Assembly: GCA_005793345.1 (NCBI GenBank)
Contig: SXSU01000066.1
Span: forward strand, 1-64,000
Length of the DNA stretch: 64,000 bases
Source: Bdellovibrionales bacterium
Lineage (GTDB): Bacteria > Bdellovibrionota > Bdellovibrionia > Bdellovibrionales > Bdellovibrionaceae
Reading direction: 5' to 3'
Shown: positions 41,568 through 50,146 of the stretch, one piece after another
Layout of the letters: each line of letters starts with the position of its first letter
Numbering within the stretch: position 1 is the stretch's first letter
Notes under the pieces: model-generated
Told to the model about the DNA's origin: nothing
The model's database searches: none
Seen by the model: only the letters and a program-made list of their open reading frames with translations
Translations under genes and position numbers: made by a program

Positions 41568-42566
41568 TTGACAAAAAAACATTGGTTTATCATCTCAATG
41601 GCATTTACATTAACTTGGGTATTAGACCGAGTTACAAAACTGTGGGCGTTAGATTTAATTACAAATAAAAGTTTTGGATTTTTAGAATTTTCTCTACACT
41701 ATAATCCGGGTGCTATTTTAGGATTATTTGCCAACCTCCCCCCAGTGTTAAGAGTTGTTACTTTATCAACTGGTGGTGCATTTTTAATTTTTAGTTTTTT
41801 TATGTTACAATATTTAATTCCAATCAGAGCAATGAGTATTAGAGTTGGGATGGCACTTTTATTGGGTGGCATTTTAGGAAATGTTGCCGATCGTATTGCT
41901 TGGGGACATGTTGTAGATTTTATCATTATTAAAAATAAAACATGGCATTCCCCCGTATTTAATATCGCTGATGCCATACAATGGATTGGACATATAAGTG
42001 TAATTTATGGTCTCTTTAAATACGCTGAAACTTTTTGGCCTGAACAAAATACTAGAAAATCTCTTTGGGTTAATTTTAAATTTCAAATCAAATATTGTTT
42101 TTTATTAATGGTTGTTGGACTTGGAATAGGAATTGTAAGTGGAACTTTTGCTTATACATATTTACGAGTTACAATTATTAGTCTAACTGGTCAAAATTCA
42201 TATATATTAGATAAATTTTTAGTTCCTTTTATATTAAGTTATGCCGCTATATCTGGTGTTTTTTTAATGATACTTTTTTTAATTGGAAAATCAATTTCCC
42301 ATAGAGTAGCTGGTCCAGTTTATGCGTTTGAAAAATATTTAGCAGAATTAATGAATGGAAATTTTAAAAGTTTTAAAATGCGGAGAAGCGATGAGTTTCA
42401 ACATCTTGCTGAAATCGGTGAAAAAGTTAAAATTCATCTTGAAAAAGTAATTCCACCCTCAACAGAAATTTCTAACGTAATTGATCTCACTAATCAAAAT
42501 GCCGACAACTCCCTCAACAACAAAAATGAAGATTTAAATAAAGATTTAAGTAAAAAAACTAACTAA
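41568..42566 (+). CDS. lspA: signal peptidase II fused to a membrane-HAMP module
   Basis: 332 residues, about twice the usual LspA length. Residues 1-160 are LspA: NPGAILGLF, the box LLGGILGNVADR (Asp 108) and FNIADAIQWIG (Asp 135), the two catalytic aspartates of the prolipoprotein peptidase. Residues 165-260 add two more membrane helices, followed by a HAMP-like stretch (ISHRVAGPVYAFEKYLAELMNG...KMRRSDEFQHLAEIGEKV, about 258-310) and an Asn-rich tail. TTG start with GAGG 11 nt before. It follows cheY and cheX in the same operon. The enzyme function is firm and the role of the extra module is unknown. Confidence 0.9.
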   Translation: MTKKHWFIISMAFTLTWVLDRVTKLWALDLITNKSFGFLEFSLHYNPGAILGLFANLPPVLRVVTLSTGGAFLIFSFFMLQYLIPIRAMSIRVGMALLLGGILGNVADRIAWGHVVDFIIIKNKTWHSPVFNIADAIQWIGHISVIYGLFKYAETFWPEQNTRKSLWVNFKFQIKYCFLLMVVGLGIGIVSGTFAYTYLRVTIISLTGQNSYILDKFLVPFILSYAAISGVFLMILFLIGKSISHRVAGPVYAFEKYLAELMNGNFKSFKMRRSDEFQHLAEIGEKVKIHLEKVIPPSTEISNVIDLTNQNADNSLNNKNEDLNKDLSKKTN

Positions 42567-42648
42567 TAACTGTTTCTGACCAATTAATTTGTAATTTGTT
42601 TAGGTTGAATATCAATTAACCTATATCAAGTTAGCAGCTCTCTTTTAA

Positions 42649-43278
42649 TTAGTGTGCTTGGGCAGATAAAATATAATTTTTCATTATCTCAAATAGTTTA
42701 TTTAAATTTACAAAATTTAAAATTTTTTTTTCTTCATAACTCCAGCTTTGAACTTGCGCAAATGAATTTGAAAGCAATCCCTTCATCCACAATTCTGTTT
42801 CTAATACTCCCTGTTGCATTAAAAACTTTAAAACAAATTGGGATTTAAGTAAATTTAAATCAACAGCATTTTCAAGTGTAATTAAGCTGTGTCCAAGTAA
42901 ATCGTATAGGGCTGAATCTTGGGATTCACCCTGTTGAGTTACTTTATTAATGGCTTCTAAAAAATAATATCCCAGTTGAAGTCGATCATAATCTGTTTTA
43001 ATGCCATCAAAAGTTCGAATAAATTTAGCTTCAGTAATAATTTTTAAATCGTCTGAATGAGAATTTGACTGATGTGTAGACTTAGTAGATGCAATTGTTA
43101 CTTCTATAAAGTGAAATGGGTCAAGAACTCCTCCTCCAAATCTTTTTTTACTCTTAACTGCACCTTTGGCTAAAAAAGATAACTTAACTCCACTTGGAGA
43201 GAGTCCATGAATTATTAAATCTGAATCTTTGTACTTAATTTTTCGCAAAACAATGACTTTAATAGATTGGTTCGACAT
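42649..43278 (-). CDS. recO: DNA repair protein RecO
   Basis: 209 residues. The N-terminal OB fold of RecO is clear: KVIVLRKIKYKDSDLIIHGLSPSGVKLSFLAKGAVKSKKRFGG, followed by LDPFHFIEVT. The helical part includes LQLGYYFLEAINKV and ALYDLLGHSLITLE. The Cys zinc-finger of many RecO proteins is absent, as in some families. It helps RecF/RecR load RecA. No Shine-Dalgarno; a TAATAC box is 6 nt before the ATG, so the mRNA may be leaderless. Divergent from the HD-like gene. Confidence 0.88.
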   Translation of the reverse strand: MSNQSIKVIVLRKIKYKDSDLIIHGLSPSGVKLSFLAKGAVKSKKRFGGGVLDPFHFIEVTIASTKSTHQSNSHSDDLKIITEAKFIRTFDGIKTDYDRLQLGYYFLEAINKVTQQGESQDSALYDLLGHSLITLENAVDLNLLKSQFVLKFLMQQGVLETELWMKGLLSNSFAQVQSWSYEEKKILNFVNLNKLFEIMKNYILSAQAH

Positions 43279-43352
43279 ATAAGTGTATTACTAAATCCAT
43301 TATTAAACCTAAGTCCAGTAATTTTTATTTTTATTAATCCGATAAAGTATTT

Positions 43353-44714
43353 ATGAGTACAACGAATATCCAACGACTTGTATATATGCTGCAAGATGCT
43401 TTCGATAAGCTTGGGGCGCTCTATTCGCTAAATTCAATCGAAGAATTGGCAATTTTAGTCCATGAGGCAATGTCTGCTCAAAATCGAAAATTTCATACAA
43501 CAGAACATATATTTTCTATTCTCGGAAGTGAAGAAAATCCTCATTTAACATTGGCTGCTATTTTTCATGATGTTGTCTATCACAGTGTAGATGGTGGATT
43601 CACGGAACATGTTGAGTCTATATTAAAAAATTATGTAGCCCACGAACATGATCAATTTTTTATACGAAAAAGAGCTTTGGAACGTGAGGAGTTTTTCAAT
43701 ATTGTAAATCAAATTTTTGGATACAAACAAGGACACTTTTTAGTTCCAATAAACGGCATGAACGAATATATGAGTGCACTTGTAGCTGCGAAAATGTTAG
43801 TCCCAATTATTGGACTCAAAAATATTATACCTACTCTGGTTTGTATTGAATCAAGCATTCCTTTTCGCAAAAAAGATGATGAGGGAAAATCACCTTTTGA
43901 TAAACTAGAAGAACGAATTAACAACGGCCAAATATTTAAAAAATTCAAATTAAATAAAAATGAAATTATAGAAATGGTTGAATTAGGTGTCCACTTTGCA
44001 AATATGGATGTTGCAAATTTTGCGGATCCACAAGCTGTTACATTTTTAGATAATACTTGGAAACTTTTACCAGAATCAAACCCTACTTTAATCACTAATA
44101 AAGTGTACACTATAAAAAAATATCGACAAGCTTTAGAAAAAATGGAAATGTTTTTTAATAAAATTGACCCCCATTTAATTTTTCATAGTTATAAGAATTT
44201 TCCATCTGAAAATGTACATTCAAGACTTATTATCCAAGCCCAAAAAAACGTGCAAATGGGAAGATATTACTTGGCTGGCAGATTACTTTCAACTTCCATA
44301 CTTGAGGCTCTTAGCGAAGTTTCAGGTGGGGACGCTCCTGTATTAATGTTTTTAGGAAGTAATACAAAAGGCAACATGGATTCTAAGTATGAATTTAATG
44401 AAATGATTCGTAAAGCTCCAGTAGATCTAGCTTCTGACATCGATCCAACAATTCTCACTCTTTTTGAATACGAGTCTCAAGGTTCAATTTTAGATTTTAG
44501 AAAAACACCGCTAGCAGCATTCATCTACAAAAGTTTAGGTTCAAAACGAATGCTTGAAGTATTAGATAAAGCAAAGCTCATGTTTAAAAAAGAAATTAAT
44601 CCGCAAGATTTTCTTAAAGAAGTTGGACCCAAAATAATAGGTCCGATTGCCAATGCTTGTTCGTACATGATTTCCACCCGAAAAGACCAACTCAAAAAGT
44701 GGTCACAAAATTAA
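43353..44714 (+). CDS. HD-like predicted metal-dependent hydrolase
   Basis: 453 residues. The N-terminal part has the HD-superfamily pattern: NRKFHTTEHIFSIL (first His), LAAIFHDVVYHSVDG (His-Asp) and a following helix FTEHVESIL; this is like the small predicted HD hydrolases that act on nucleotides. The remaining 300 residues, including KKYRQALEKMEMFFNKIDPHLIF, are helical and unrecognised. There is no signal peptide. No Shine-Dalgarno is seen; GATAAA lies 6 nt before the ATG. The long C-terminal part makes it larger than typical HD hydrolases. Followed by adenylate cyclase. Confidence 0.7.
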   Translation: MSTTNIQRLVYMLQDAFDKLGALYSLNSIEELAILVHEAMSAQNRKFHTTEHIFSILGSEENPHLTLAAIFHDVVYHSVDGGFTEHVESILKNYVAHEHDQFFIRKRALEREEFFNIVNQIFGYKQGHFLVPINGMNEYMSALVAAKMLVPIIGLKNIIPTLVCIESSIPFRKKDDEGKSPFDKLEERINNGQIFKKFKLNKNEIIEMVELGVHFANMDVANFADPQAVTFLDNTWKLLPESNPTLITNKVYTIKKYRQALEKMEMFFNKIDPHLIFHSYKNFPSENVHSRLIIQAQKNVQMGRYYLAGRLLSTSILEALSEVSGGDAPVLMFLGSNTKGNMDSKYEFNEMIRKAPVDLASDIDPTILTLFEYESQGSILDFRKTPLAAFIYKSLGSKRMLEVLDKAKLMFKKEINPQDFLKEVGPKIIGPIANACSYMISTRKDQLKKWSQN

Positions 44715-44765
44715 TATTTATAGTTTTTGTATTTAGATTTACAAGAATAAACCGATAATATAATT

Positions 44766-46592
44766 GTGAAATATTATAAACATAAAGTACCGTGGCCTCT
44801 ATCGGTAAAACTAATTTCAGCAACAATTTTTTTCGTAGCAGGTGTAACTGCATCTGTTACTTATATTACTAATAAAACTGTTGTTGATATTTCTTCAAAA
44901 CGAGAATCAGACTCAAACCTTGAACAAGCTGTGGCAAAAGCCGAAGAAGTTAGTTCGTTACTTTATTCTTATACAACTAGAGCTAAATTACTTGGAAATA
45001 TACTTGCTAATAAAAACGACCAATCTCAACAAATTATTCAAAGTACTTTTCATAATGACAATGACTTTGTTTCAATTTTTGTATTCAGCATTAACCCTAA
45101 TTCACAAAAAGTAATTCTATCTGATTCTTTAATAAAAAAAGACTTTTATTTAGAACATGGTGTGCAAAATTTAGACTCTATTTCTGTAAATTTACAAAAA
45201 AATATCAAGAATATTTTTTCAGGCGAATTACTGGTTATAAATAGAAGTTTCGATATTAAAGCACCAATTTGGACAGTCGCAATACCTATTACTGAAACTA
45301 AAAATGGTGAAATAACTCAAGTTGCATTTGCTGATATAAAATTATCGAGACTAAAAAAGAGTTTTACTCAAAGTGGTTATCGAACTTTATTTTTAGTAGA
45401 TACAAAAGGACAGTTATTAGAACATCCTGAAGAAAAGCTTTTAGAAAAAGGACATGCCTTCAAAAAACATCCTTTGGTCATAAAAGCAATTTCTTCACCA
45501 CTTAAATCATCGCAATCAACTTTTACAGATGATAAAAAAGTTAAGTGGATTGGTGCATTTGTTAAAACATCTATGGGTCCAATAGTTTTTGCCCAAGTTA
45601 AAGAAAAAACAATTTTGGAACCTGCATATTTAATCCGAAATCAAGTTATCTTAATTGCAGGACTTAGTATTGCAATAGCCATTCTTTTTATTTTTGTTTT
45701 ATCTTTAAAAATTACAAATCCAATTGAAAAATTAGTTAGTGTTATGCGATTAGTATCAACTGGAAATTTAAATATTCAGATTAATATTAAAACTGGCGAC
45801 GAAATTGAATTATTATCAAATTCTTTTATGAACATGCTTGAAGGTCTGAAAGAAAGAGATAAAATTAAAAATGTAATGGTTAAATTTCATGGTTCAAAAA
45901 TTGCTAAAAATATTTTAAAAGGTAATTTACAACTTGGTGGCAATAAGCAAAATGCAATTATTTTCTTTAGTGATATACGTAACTTTACCTCATATTGCGA
46001 ATCTCATTCACCAGAAGATGTTGTTGAGATGCTCAATGAATATTTTGGAATCATGGTTAATATCATAAATAAATATAATGGAATTGTTGATAAATTTATT
46101 GGTGATGCTATAATGGCTGTTTGGGGCGTGCCTGAAAACTCACCTCAAGATGTTGAAAATGCAATTAACGCCTGTCTAGAAATGCGAAAAGCACTAGATA
46201 CATTTAATAAATCAAGGTTGGCTCGTAAAAAAAGTGAAATTACAATTGGTATGGGACTTAATGAAGGCAGCGTAATTAGTGGCACAATCGGATCTTCAGA
46301 ACGAATGGAATATACAATTATTGGAGATTCAGTCAATGTGGCTTCAAGAATTGAGTCTGCAACTAAAACAATTGGTGTAGATTTATTAATTAGTGAAAAT
46401 CTCGGAAAAACTTTTGCAAATGAATTTATAACCGAATTTTCAGGTACAGTAGAAGTGAAAGGAAAGTCACAACCTCTTCAACTTTATTCCGTACTTGGAA
46501 AAATTTCGAATACAGGAGAAAGAGAAATTATTGAAACCCCATACTCAAAATCAAGAGCTCATGAAACAGATGTAAAAATAAAAGTGGCATAA
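44766..46592 (+). CDS. membrane class III adenylate cyclase with HAMP
   Basis: 608 residues. Helix 1 (about 16-34), an extracellular sensor to about 285 (dCache-like: TVAIPITETKNGEITQVAFADIKLS, VDTKGQLLEHPEEK), helix 2 (about 294-316), HAMP (KITNPIEKLVSVMRLVSTGNL) and a cyclase domain (about 395-590) with FFSDIRNFTS and GDAIMAVWG metal Asp, DKFIGDAIM (Lys for adenine) and IIGDSVNVASRIES. It should make cAMP in response to an outside ligand. Start is GTG 44766; GATAAT lies 6 nt before it. Confidence 0.92.
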   Translation: MKYYKHKVPWPLSVKLISATIFFVAGVTASVTYITNKTVVDISSKRESDSNLEQAVAKAEEVSSLLYSYTTRAKLLGNILANKNDQSQQIIQSTFHNDNDFVSIFVFSINPNSQKVILSDSLIKKDFYLEHGVQNLDSISVNLQKNIKNIFSGELLVINRSFDIKAPIWTVAIPITETKNGEITQVAFADIKLSRLKKSFTQSGYRTLFLVDTKGQLLEHPEEKLLEKGHAFKKHPLVIKAISSPLKSSQSTFTDDKKVKWIGAFVKTSMGPIVFAQVKEKTILEPAYLIRNQVILIAGLSIAIAILFIFVLSLKITNPIEKLVSVMRLVSTGNLNIQINIKTGDEIELLSNSFMNMLEGLKERDKIKNVMVKFHGSKIAKNILKGNLQLGGNKQNAIIFFSDIRNFTSYCESHSPEDVVEMLNEYFGIMVNIINKYNGIVDKFIGDAIMAVWGVPENSPQDVENAINACLEMRKALDTFNKSRLARKKSEITIGMGLNEGSVISGTIGSSERMEYTIIGDSVNVASRIESATKTIGVDLLISENLGKTFANEFITEFSGTVEVKGKSQPLQLYSVLGKISNTGEREIIETPYSKSRAHETDVKIKVA

Positions 46593-46627
46593 GTTGAAGT
46601 TAAGTTGAAGTAAGGAAGTGAGTTTCT

Positions 46628-47980
46628 GTGAATCAAAATGAAGATTTTAAAACAGAATTCTTAAAATACTTGGAAACTGATTACTCTAATGATTTTGATC
46701 AGTGTTTTTATATTGATCAAAAAAGACCCTCAGCAAATGACTCTGTTGCTTTTGATTTTTTCAATTCTGAAAAATATAAAATAATAGAGCTTAAAAAATT
46801 TATAATTAATCAAGGAATTAGAGATAAGAAAAAATTTTTATTTTTTGTTATTACAAATTTTTATAATCAATTATTTATCCTGATAAATTCAAGTCATCCA
46901 AGTTTTAAATTAAAAGAATTTTTTTTTAAATACGAGCATTCAAAATCACTTACAATTAAAGGAATTAATCCTTGGATAAGTTGCTTTCAAATTCTAACAT
47001 TAATAAACAATTGGACAGATTCAAAAATTGAGAATTTAGGGACAGCACTTCAAATATTTTTAAATTTTAATAATTATTATTTTGAGATAATTAAAAAGAA
47101 AATTCAAAATAATGATCATAAAGTTATTTTAGAATATACCTCGAGTAAATATCTTAGCGCCTTACCACCAAGAATATTTGAAACGTTAGTTCATATTTTA
47201 GATTTAAATTTCCAAGAGGGCATTAAAGAGAATGAAATAAATATTTCACAAAATAATATAATAGAACGTCTTAAAATTTTAAAAAAATTAGTTTCTGTCA
47301 ATAAAAAATTATTTTTTGCGGTGGGAGATATACATGGTTACTCAGCAAGTCTTAATTGTGCCGCGCTTGTTTTAAGTGAGTTTAAATGCTCAGTTTATTT
47401 TCTAGGTGACTATATTGATCGAGGTCCTGACTCACTTGGAACTGTTGATTTATTAATAAATTTACAAAAAAAATATCCCCACTGGGTAATGTTAAAAGGA
47501 AATCACGAAGATTCATTTACAAAATTTGTTGAAGAAAATAGCTTAGAATATATCTCAAATTTATTAGGAAAAAAACATTCTTCAACAGAATATTTAAGAA
47601 ATAAAGATAGAATTCCTGTACATTATCAGTACCTTAAAAAACTTCCAATTTTTATTGAACTTAATAATACCATTTTACTACATGGCGGAATTAAAGATCC
47701 TGCAATTTCTGAAATTAACAAACATCCTCCACAAGATTTACTTTGGACTTACGGAGTTCATAAATATTGGAATGGAAAAAAAATTATTAGAGCTCATGAA
47801 GTTCATACTGAACCAACAGAAGAATTTAATAGTGTAGCTTTAGATACAGGATTAGCCTTTAATGGTTTTTTAACTGTAGCGTTAATAGAAGATTCAGATC
47901 AAAAAAATATTTTAAAAGCTGCAATAAAAATAAATAAGCAAGGCAACATTATTAATGTAGTCATTTTAAATAGTGATTGA
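46628..47980 (+). CDS. PPP-family Ser/Thr phosphatase-like protein
   Basis: 450 residues, GTG start. The C-terminal half is a PPP/calcineurin-like phosphoesterase: VGDIHGYSASL, FLGDYIDRGPDSL, LKGNHEDSF, and LLHGGIKDP with the metal ligands of protein phosphatase 1/2A and bacterial PrpE/PP1-type enzymes. The first 230 residues are helical, AT-biased and not recognised. It follows the adenylate cyclase by 35 nt and may act with it. It ends with GRV-free IINVVILNSD; a repeat copy follows. Confidence 0.82.
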   Translation: MNQNEDFKTEFLKYLETDYSNDFDQCFYIDQKRPSANDSVAFDFFNSEKYKIIELKKFIINQGIRDKKKFLFFVITNFYNQLFILINSSHPSFKLKEFFFKYEHSKSLTIKGINPWISCFQILTLINNWTDSKIENLGTALQIFLNFNNYYFEIIKKKIQNNDHKVILEYTSSKYLSALPPRIFETLVHILDLNFQEGIKENEINISQNNIIERLKILKKLVSVNKKLFFAVGDIHGYSASLNCAALVLSEFKCSVYFLGDYIDRGPDSLGTVDLLINLQKKYPHWVMLKGNHEDSFTKFVEENSLEYISNLLGKKHSSTEYLRNKDRIPVHYQYLKKLPIFIELNNTILLHGGIKDPAISEINKHPPQDLLWTYGVHKYWNGKKIIRAHEVHTEPTEEFNSVALDTGLAFNGFLTVALIEDSDQKNILKAAIKINKQGNIINVVILNSD

Positions 47981-48015
47981 AAATTCCCCTTAATATATAA
48001 GAATAATATTATGAT

Positions 48016-48123
48016 AATAACTGCTCATGATAAAGTCTGATCGCTTCGCGATTTTATCAGATATTATCACGAGCAGTTATTTTCCTGTTTGTTGGGGGTG
48101 ATTTTTAATCATGAGAAGTTATT
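48016..48123 (+). repeat. modular palindromic repeat, copy D (mosaic)
   Basis: Forward copy: the long palindrome 48016-48080 with loop ATCGCTTCGCGAT, then CCTGTTTGTTGGGGGTGATTT, then a jump to TAATCATGAGAAGTTATT, the end of another palindrome. The first bases of the ATG-like frame at 48111 come from this junction. Lies between the PPP gene and the nuclease gene. Confidence 0.88.
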
Positions 48124-48134
48124 ATAAAAGTCAT

Positions 48135-48163
48135 TTGACACCTATAACACTAATTCGGATAAG
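48135..48163 (+). promoter_or_regulatory. candidate promoter of the secreted nuclease gene
   Basis: TTGACA (48135-48140), 17 nt, then GATAAG (48158-48163), a close match to the sigma-70 consensus. The ATG at 48171 is 7 nt after the -10 box, so transcription would begin at or next to the start codon. It lies just outside repeat copy D. Confidence 0.55.
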
Positions 48164-48170
48164 ATTAATT

Positions 48171-49121
48171 ATGAAGATTTTAAGTATACGAACACGCTTT
48201 TATCTACTTATGTGTTTTTTTGCATTATTACTTTTTAATTCTCAAATTGCTTTTTCCATATCTCATAATGAAATTACAATTACTGATGATGACACAGAAT
48301 TTGATGCCTCCAATGAAACCCCTATAAAAGATATTGGCAGAGAGTTTTACATTATTGCAAATTCAGTAGAACAAGCGCAAAATTATTTTAAAAATAATAA
48401 AACTCTTTCAAATAAATTTTTCTTTTCCCCAACTGAACTTTTGATTCAAAAATCAAAAAGTAAATTATCATCATTTGATGATATAAATTTACTAAATTGG
48501 GATCATATTTATAGACAATATCCAGATCAATTTGATGTTTATAATAGAAAAAAACAATTTGGTGGCTGGATTAAAGATCCAAATAGGAAAACATGCTTAA
48601 ATATTCGAGGTCTAGTTCTCATTAGGGATGCCATTGGTGAAATAGTATATGATTCAAATAACCCTTGCAGAATTCAAAGTTCAACATGGATTGATCCATA
48701 CACTCACCAAGAAATCCATGATGCAAATAAAATTCAAATTGATCATGTTGTTCCCCTTAAAGAAGCTTATGTCACTGGAGCTTGGCAATGGTCCAATAAG
48801 AAAAAATGCACATATGCAAATTTTATTAAAAATGATTTTCATTTACTTTCAGTACTAGGTAATGAGAACTCAAAAAAAGGGGATAGATCTCCTGAACGAT
48901 ACCTACCACCAGATACAGTTTACATCTGTAAATATCTTTCAAATTGGCTAAAAATAAAAGCTATTTGGGATTTAAAAATTTCAATAAATGAAGCTCAAGG
49001 AATTCAATCACTCATTCATGAATATAATTGCAACGCAGATCAATTTGAATATTCTATTGAGGAACTGGATTTACAAAAACAATATTCTCGTGAAATTCCA
49101 AAAGGCTGTGAACGTAGGTAA
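48171..49121 (+). CDS. secreted HNH-type nuclease
   Basis: About 316 residues from ATG 48171. A longer ATG frame (48111) starts in repeat copy D and is unlikely. Signal peptide: hydrophobic about 8-28 (FYLLMCFFALLLF), cut near AFS. The C-terminal domain has the HNH/His-Me finger layout of secreted DUF1524-like nucleases: QIDHVVPLKEAYVTGAWQW, then FHLLSVLGNENSKKGDRSPERYLPP. Cys pairs may be disulfides. Likely degrades DNA outside the cell, for example of prey (inference). Its stop touches the stop of the convergent cysteine synthase gene. Confidence 0.8.
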   Translation: MKILSIRTRFYLLMCFFALLLFNSQIAFSISHNEITITDDDTEFDASNETPIKDIGREFYIIANSVEQAQNYFKNNKTLSNKFFFSPTELLIQKSKSKLSSFDDINLLNWDHIYRQYPDQFDVYNRKKQFGGWIKDPNRKTCLNIRGLVLIRDAIGEIVYDSNNPCRIQSSTWIDPYTHQEIHDANKIQIDHVVPLKEAYVTGAWQWSNKKKCTYANFIKNDFHLLSVLGNENSKKGDRSPERYLPPDTVYICKYLSNWLKIKAIWDLKISINEAQGIQSLIHEYNCNADQFEYSIEELDLQKQYSREIPKGCERR

Positions 49122-50075
49122 TTAGTGAATTAATTTTGGTATCAGATTTTTTTCAGCCAACCATCTTGGGTCATATACTTTTGATTCATATCTACTTCCA
49201 TGATCACATAACATTGTCACAAAAGTTTTACCTTTATTTTCACTCATTTTAGCAATTTCATAAACTGCAAATAAATTTAATGCTGCAGAAGTCCCTAACT
49301 TCAAGTTATCATGTTTTAATAAGTGATACATCATATCTATCATTTGTTGATCACTTACTCGTATAACTGAATCTACATTTGCTTTTTTAAAATTTTCAGT
49401 TAAACGCATTATACCAATACCTTCAGTAATGGAACTACCTTCAGTTTTAAAATTACCATTTTTAATATACTCATAAATACCTGAACCAAATGGATCAGCG
49501 ACAATAGTTTTTATTTTTGAGTTTTTTTCTTTTAAAAAATTGCTAACTCCACCCATAGTTCCGCCAGTTCCAACACTGGCAACAAAAAAATCTATATCTC
49601 CATTTGTTTGATTCCAAATTTCAGGCCCAGTTGTAGTATAATGGGCTTTAAAATTCGACAGATTTTCAAATTGATTTGCCCAGAAAGCATTTGGATTTTC
49701 CTCTGAGTATTTTCTTGCCTGATGATAAAAATGATTCAAATCAGAAAAAGGGCAAGGCTTATATAATAAGACTTCAGCTCCAAGAGTTTTTAATATCTCT
49801 ACCTTTTCTTGAGCTTGATTGTTGGCCATACAAATGACAACTTTATAACCTTTGGGTTTTCCATAAACCGCCAATCCTATACCTGTATTACCAGCAGTCC
49901 CTTCAACAATTGTTCCGCCTGGTTTTAATTTCGCTTCAAATTCTGCATCCTCTATAATTTGTTTAGCAGCTCGATCTTTTATTGACCCACCAGGATTTTC
50001 AAATTCAGCTTTACCATAAATTTTGCAACCAGTTAACTGACTTAAAGAATTAATTAATACCAATGAAGTTTGCAT
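49122..50075 (-). CDS. PLP-dependent cysteine synthase-like enzyme
   Basis: 317 residues from ATG 50075. Fold II PLP enzyme of the cysteine synthase/cystathionine beta-synthase family: the PLP lysine in NPGGSIKDRAA, VEGTAGNTGIGLAV, the phosphate-binding SVGTGGTMGG, and a C-terminal LGTSAALNL. It makes cysteine or a related amino acid from an O-activated serine. AGGA for ribosome binding lies in a repeat fragment (50077-50119). The first residues of the usual family N-terminus (before NSLSQLTG) are short, so the start could be earlier. Confidence 0.88.
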   Translation of the reverse strand: MQTSLVLINSLSQLTGCKIYGKAEFENPGGSIKDRAAKQIIEDAEFEAKLKPGGTIVEGTAGNTGIGLAVYGKPKGYKVVICMANNQAQEKVEILKTLGAEVLLYKPCPFSDLNHFYHQARKYSEENPNAFWANQFENLSNFKAHYTTTGPEIWNQTNGDIDFFVASVGTGGTMGGVSNFLKEKNSKIKTIVADPFGSGIYEYIKNGNFKTEGSSITEGIGIMRLTENFKKANVDSVIRVSDQQMIDMMYHLLKHDNLKLGTSAALNLFAVYEIAKMSENKGKTFVTMLCDHGSRYESKVYDPRWLAEKNLIPKLIH

Positions 50076-50076
50076 A

Positions 50077-50119
50077 AAGTTATTTTCCTGTTGATTGGTG
50101 TGATTTTTCAATCACCTTA
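50077..50119 (+). repeat. modular palindromic repeat, fragment H
   Basis: A diverged fragment of module 2 with the palindrome tail: AGTTATTTTCCTGTT, GATTGGTGTGATTTTT, CAATCACC. It is about three quarters identical to the consensus by eye. It forms the 5' leader of the cysteine synthase-like gene, and its complement CAGGAAAATAAC supplies the ribosome binding site. Confidence 0.55.
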
Positions 50120-50146
50120 TTTTAAATGTAAAAAGTTGATCTGCAA

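Noticed and set aside
43709-44110. 133-codon ORF opposite the HD-like gene
   Set aside because: Antisense shadow of a clearly coding frame.
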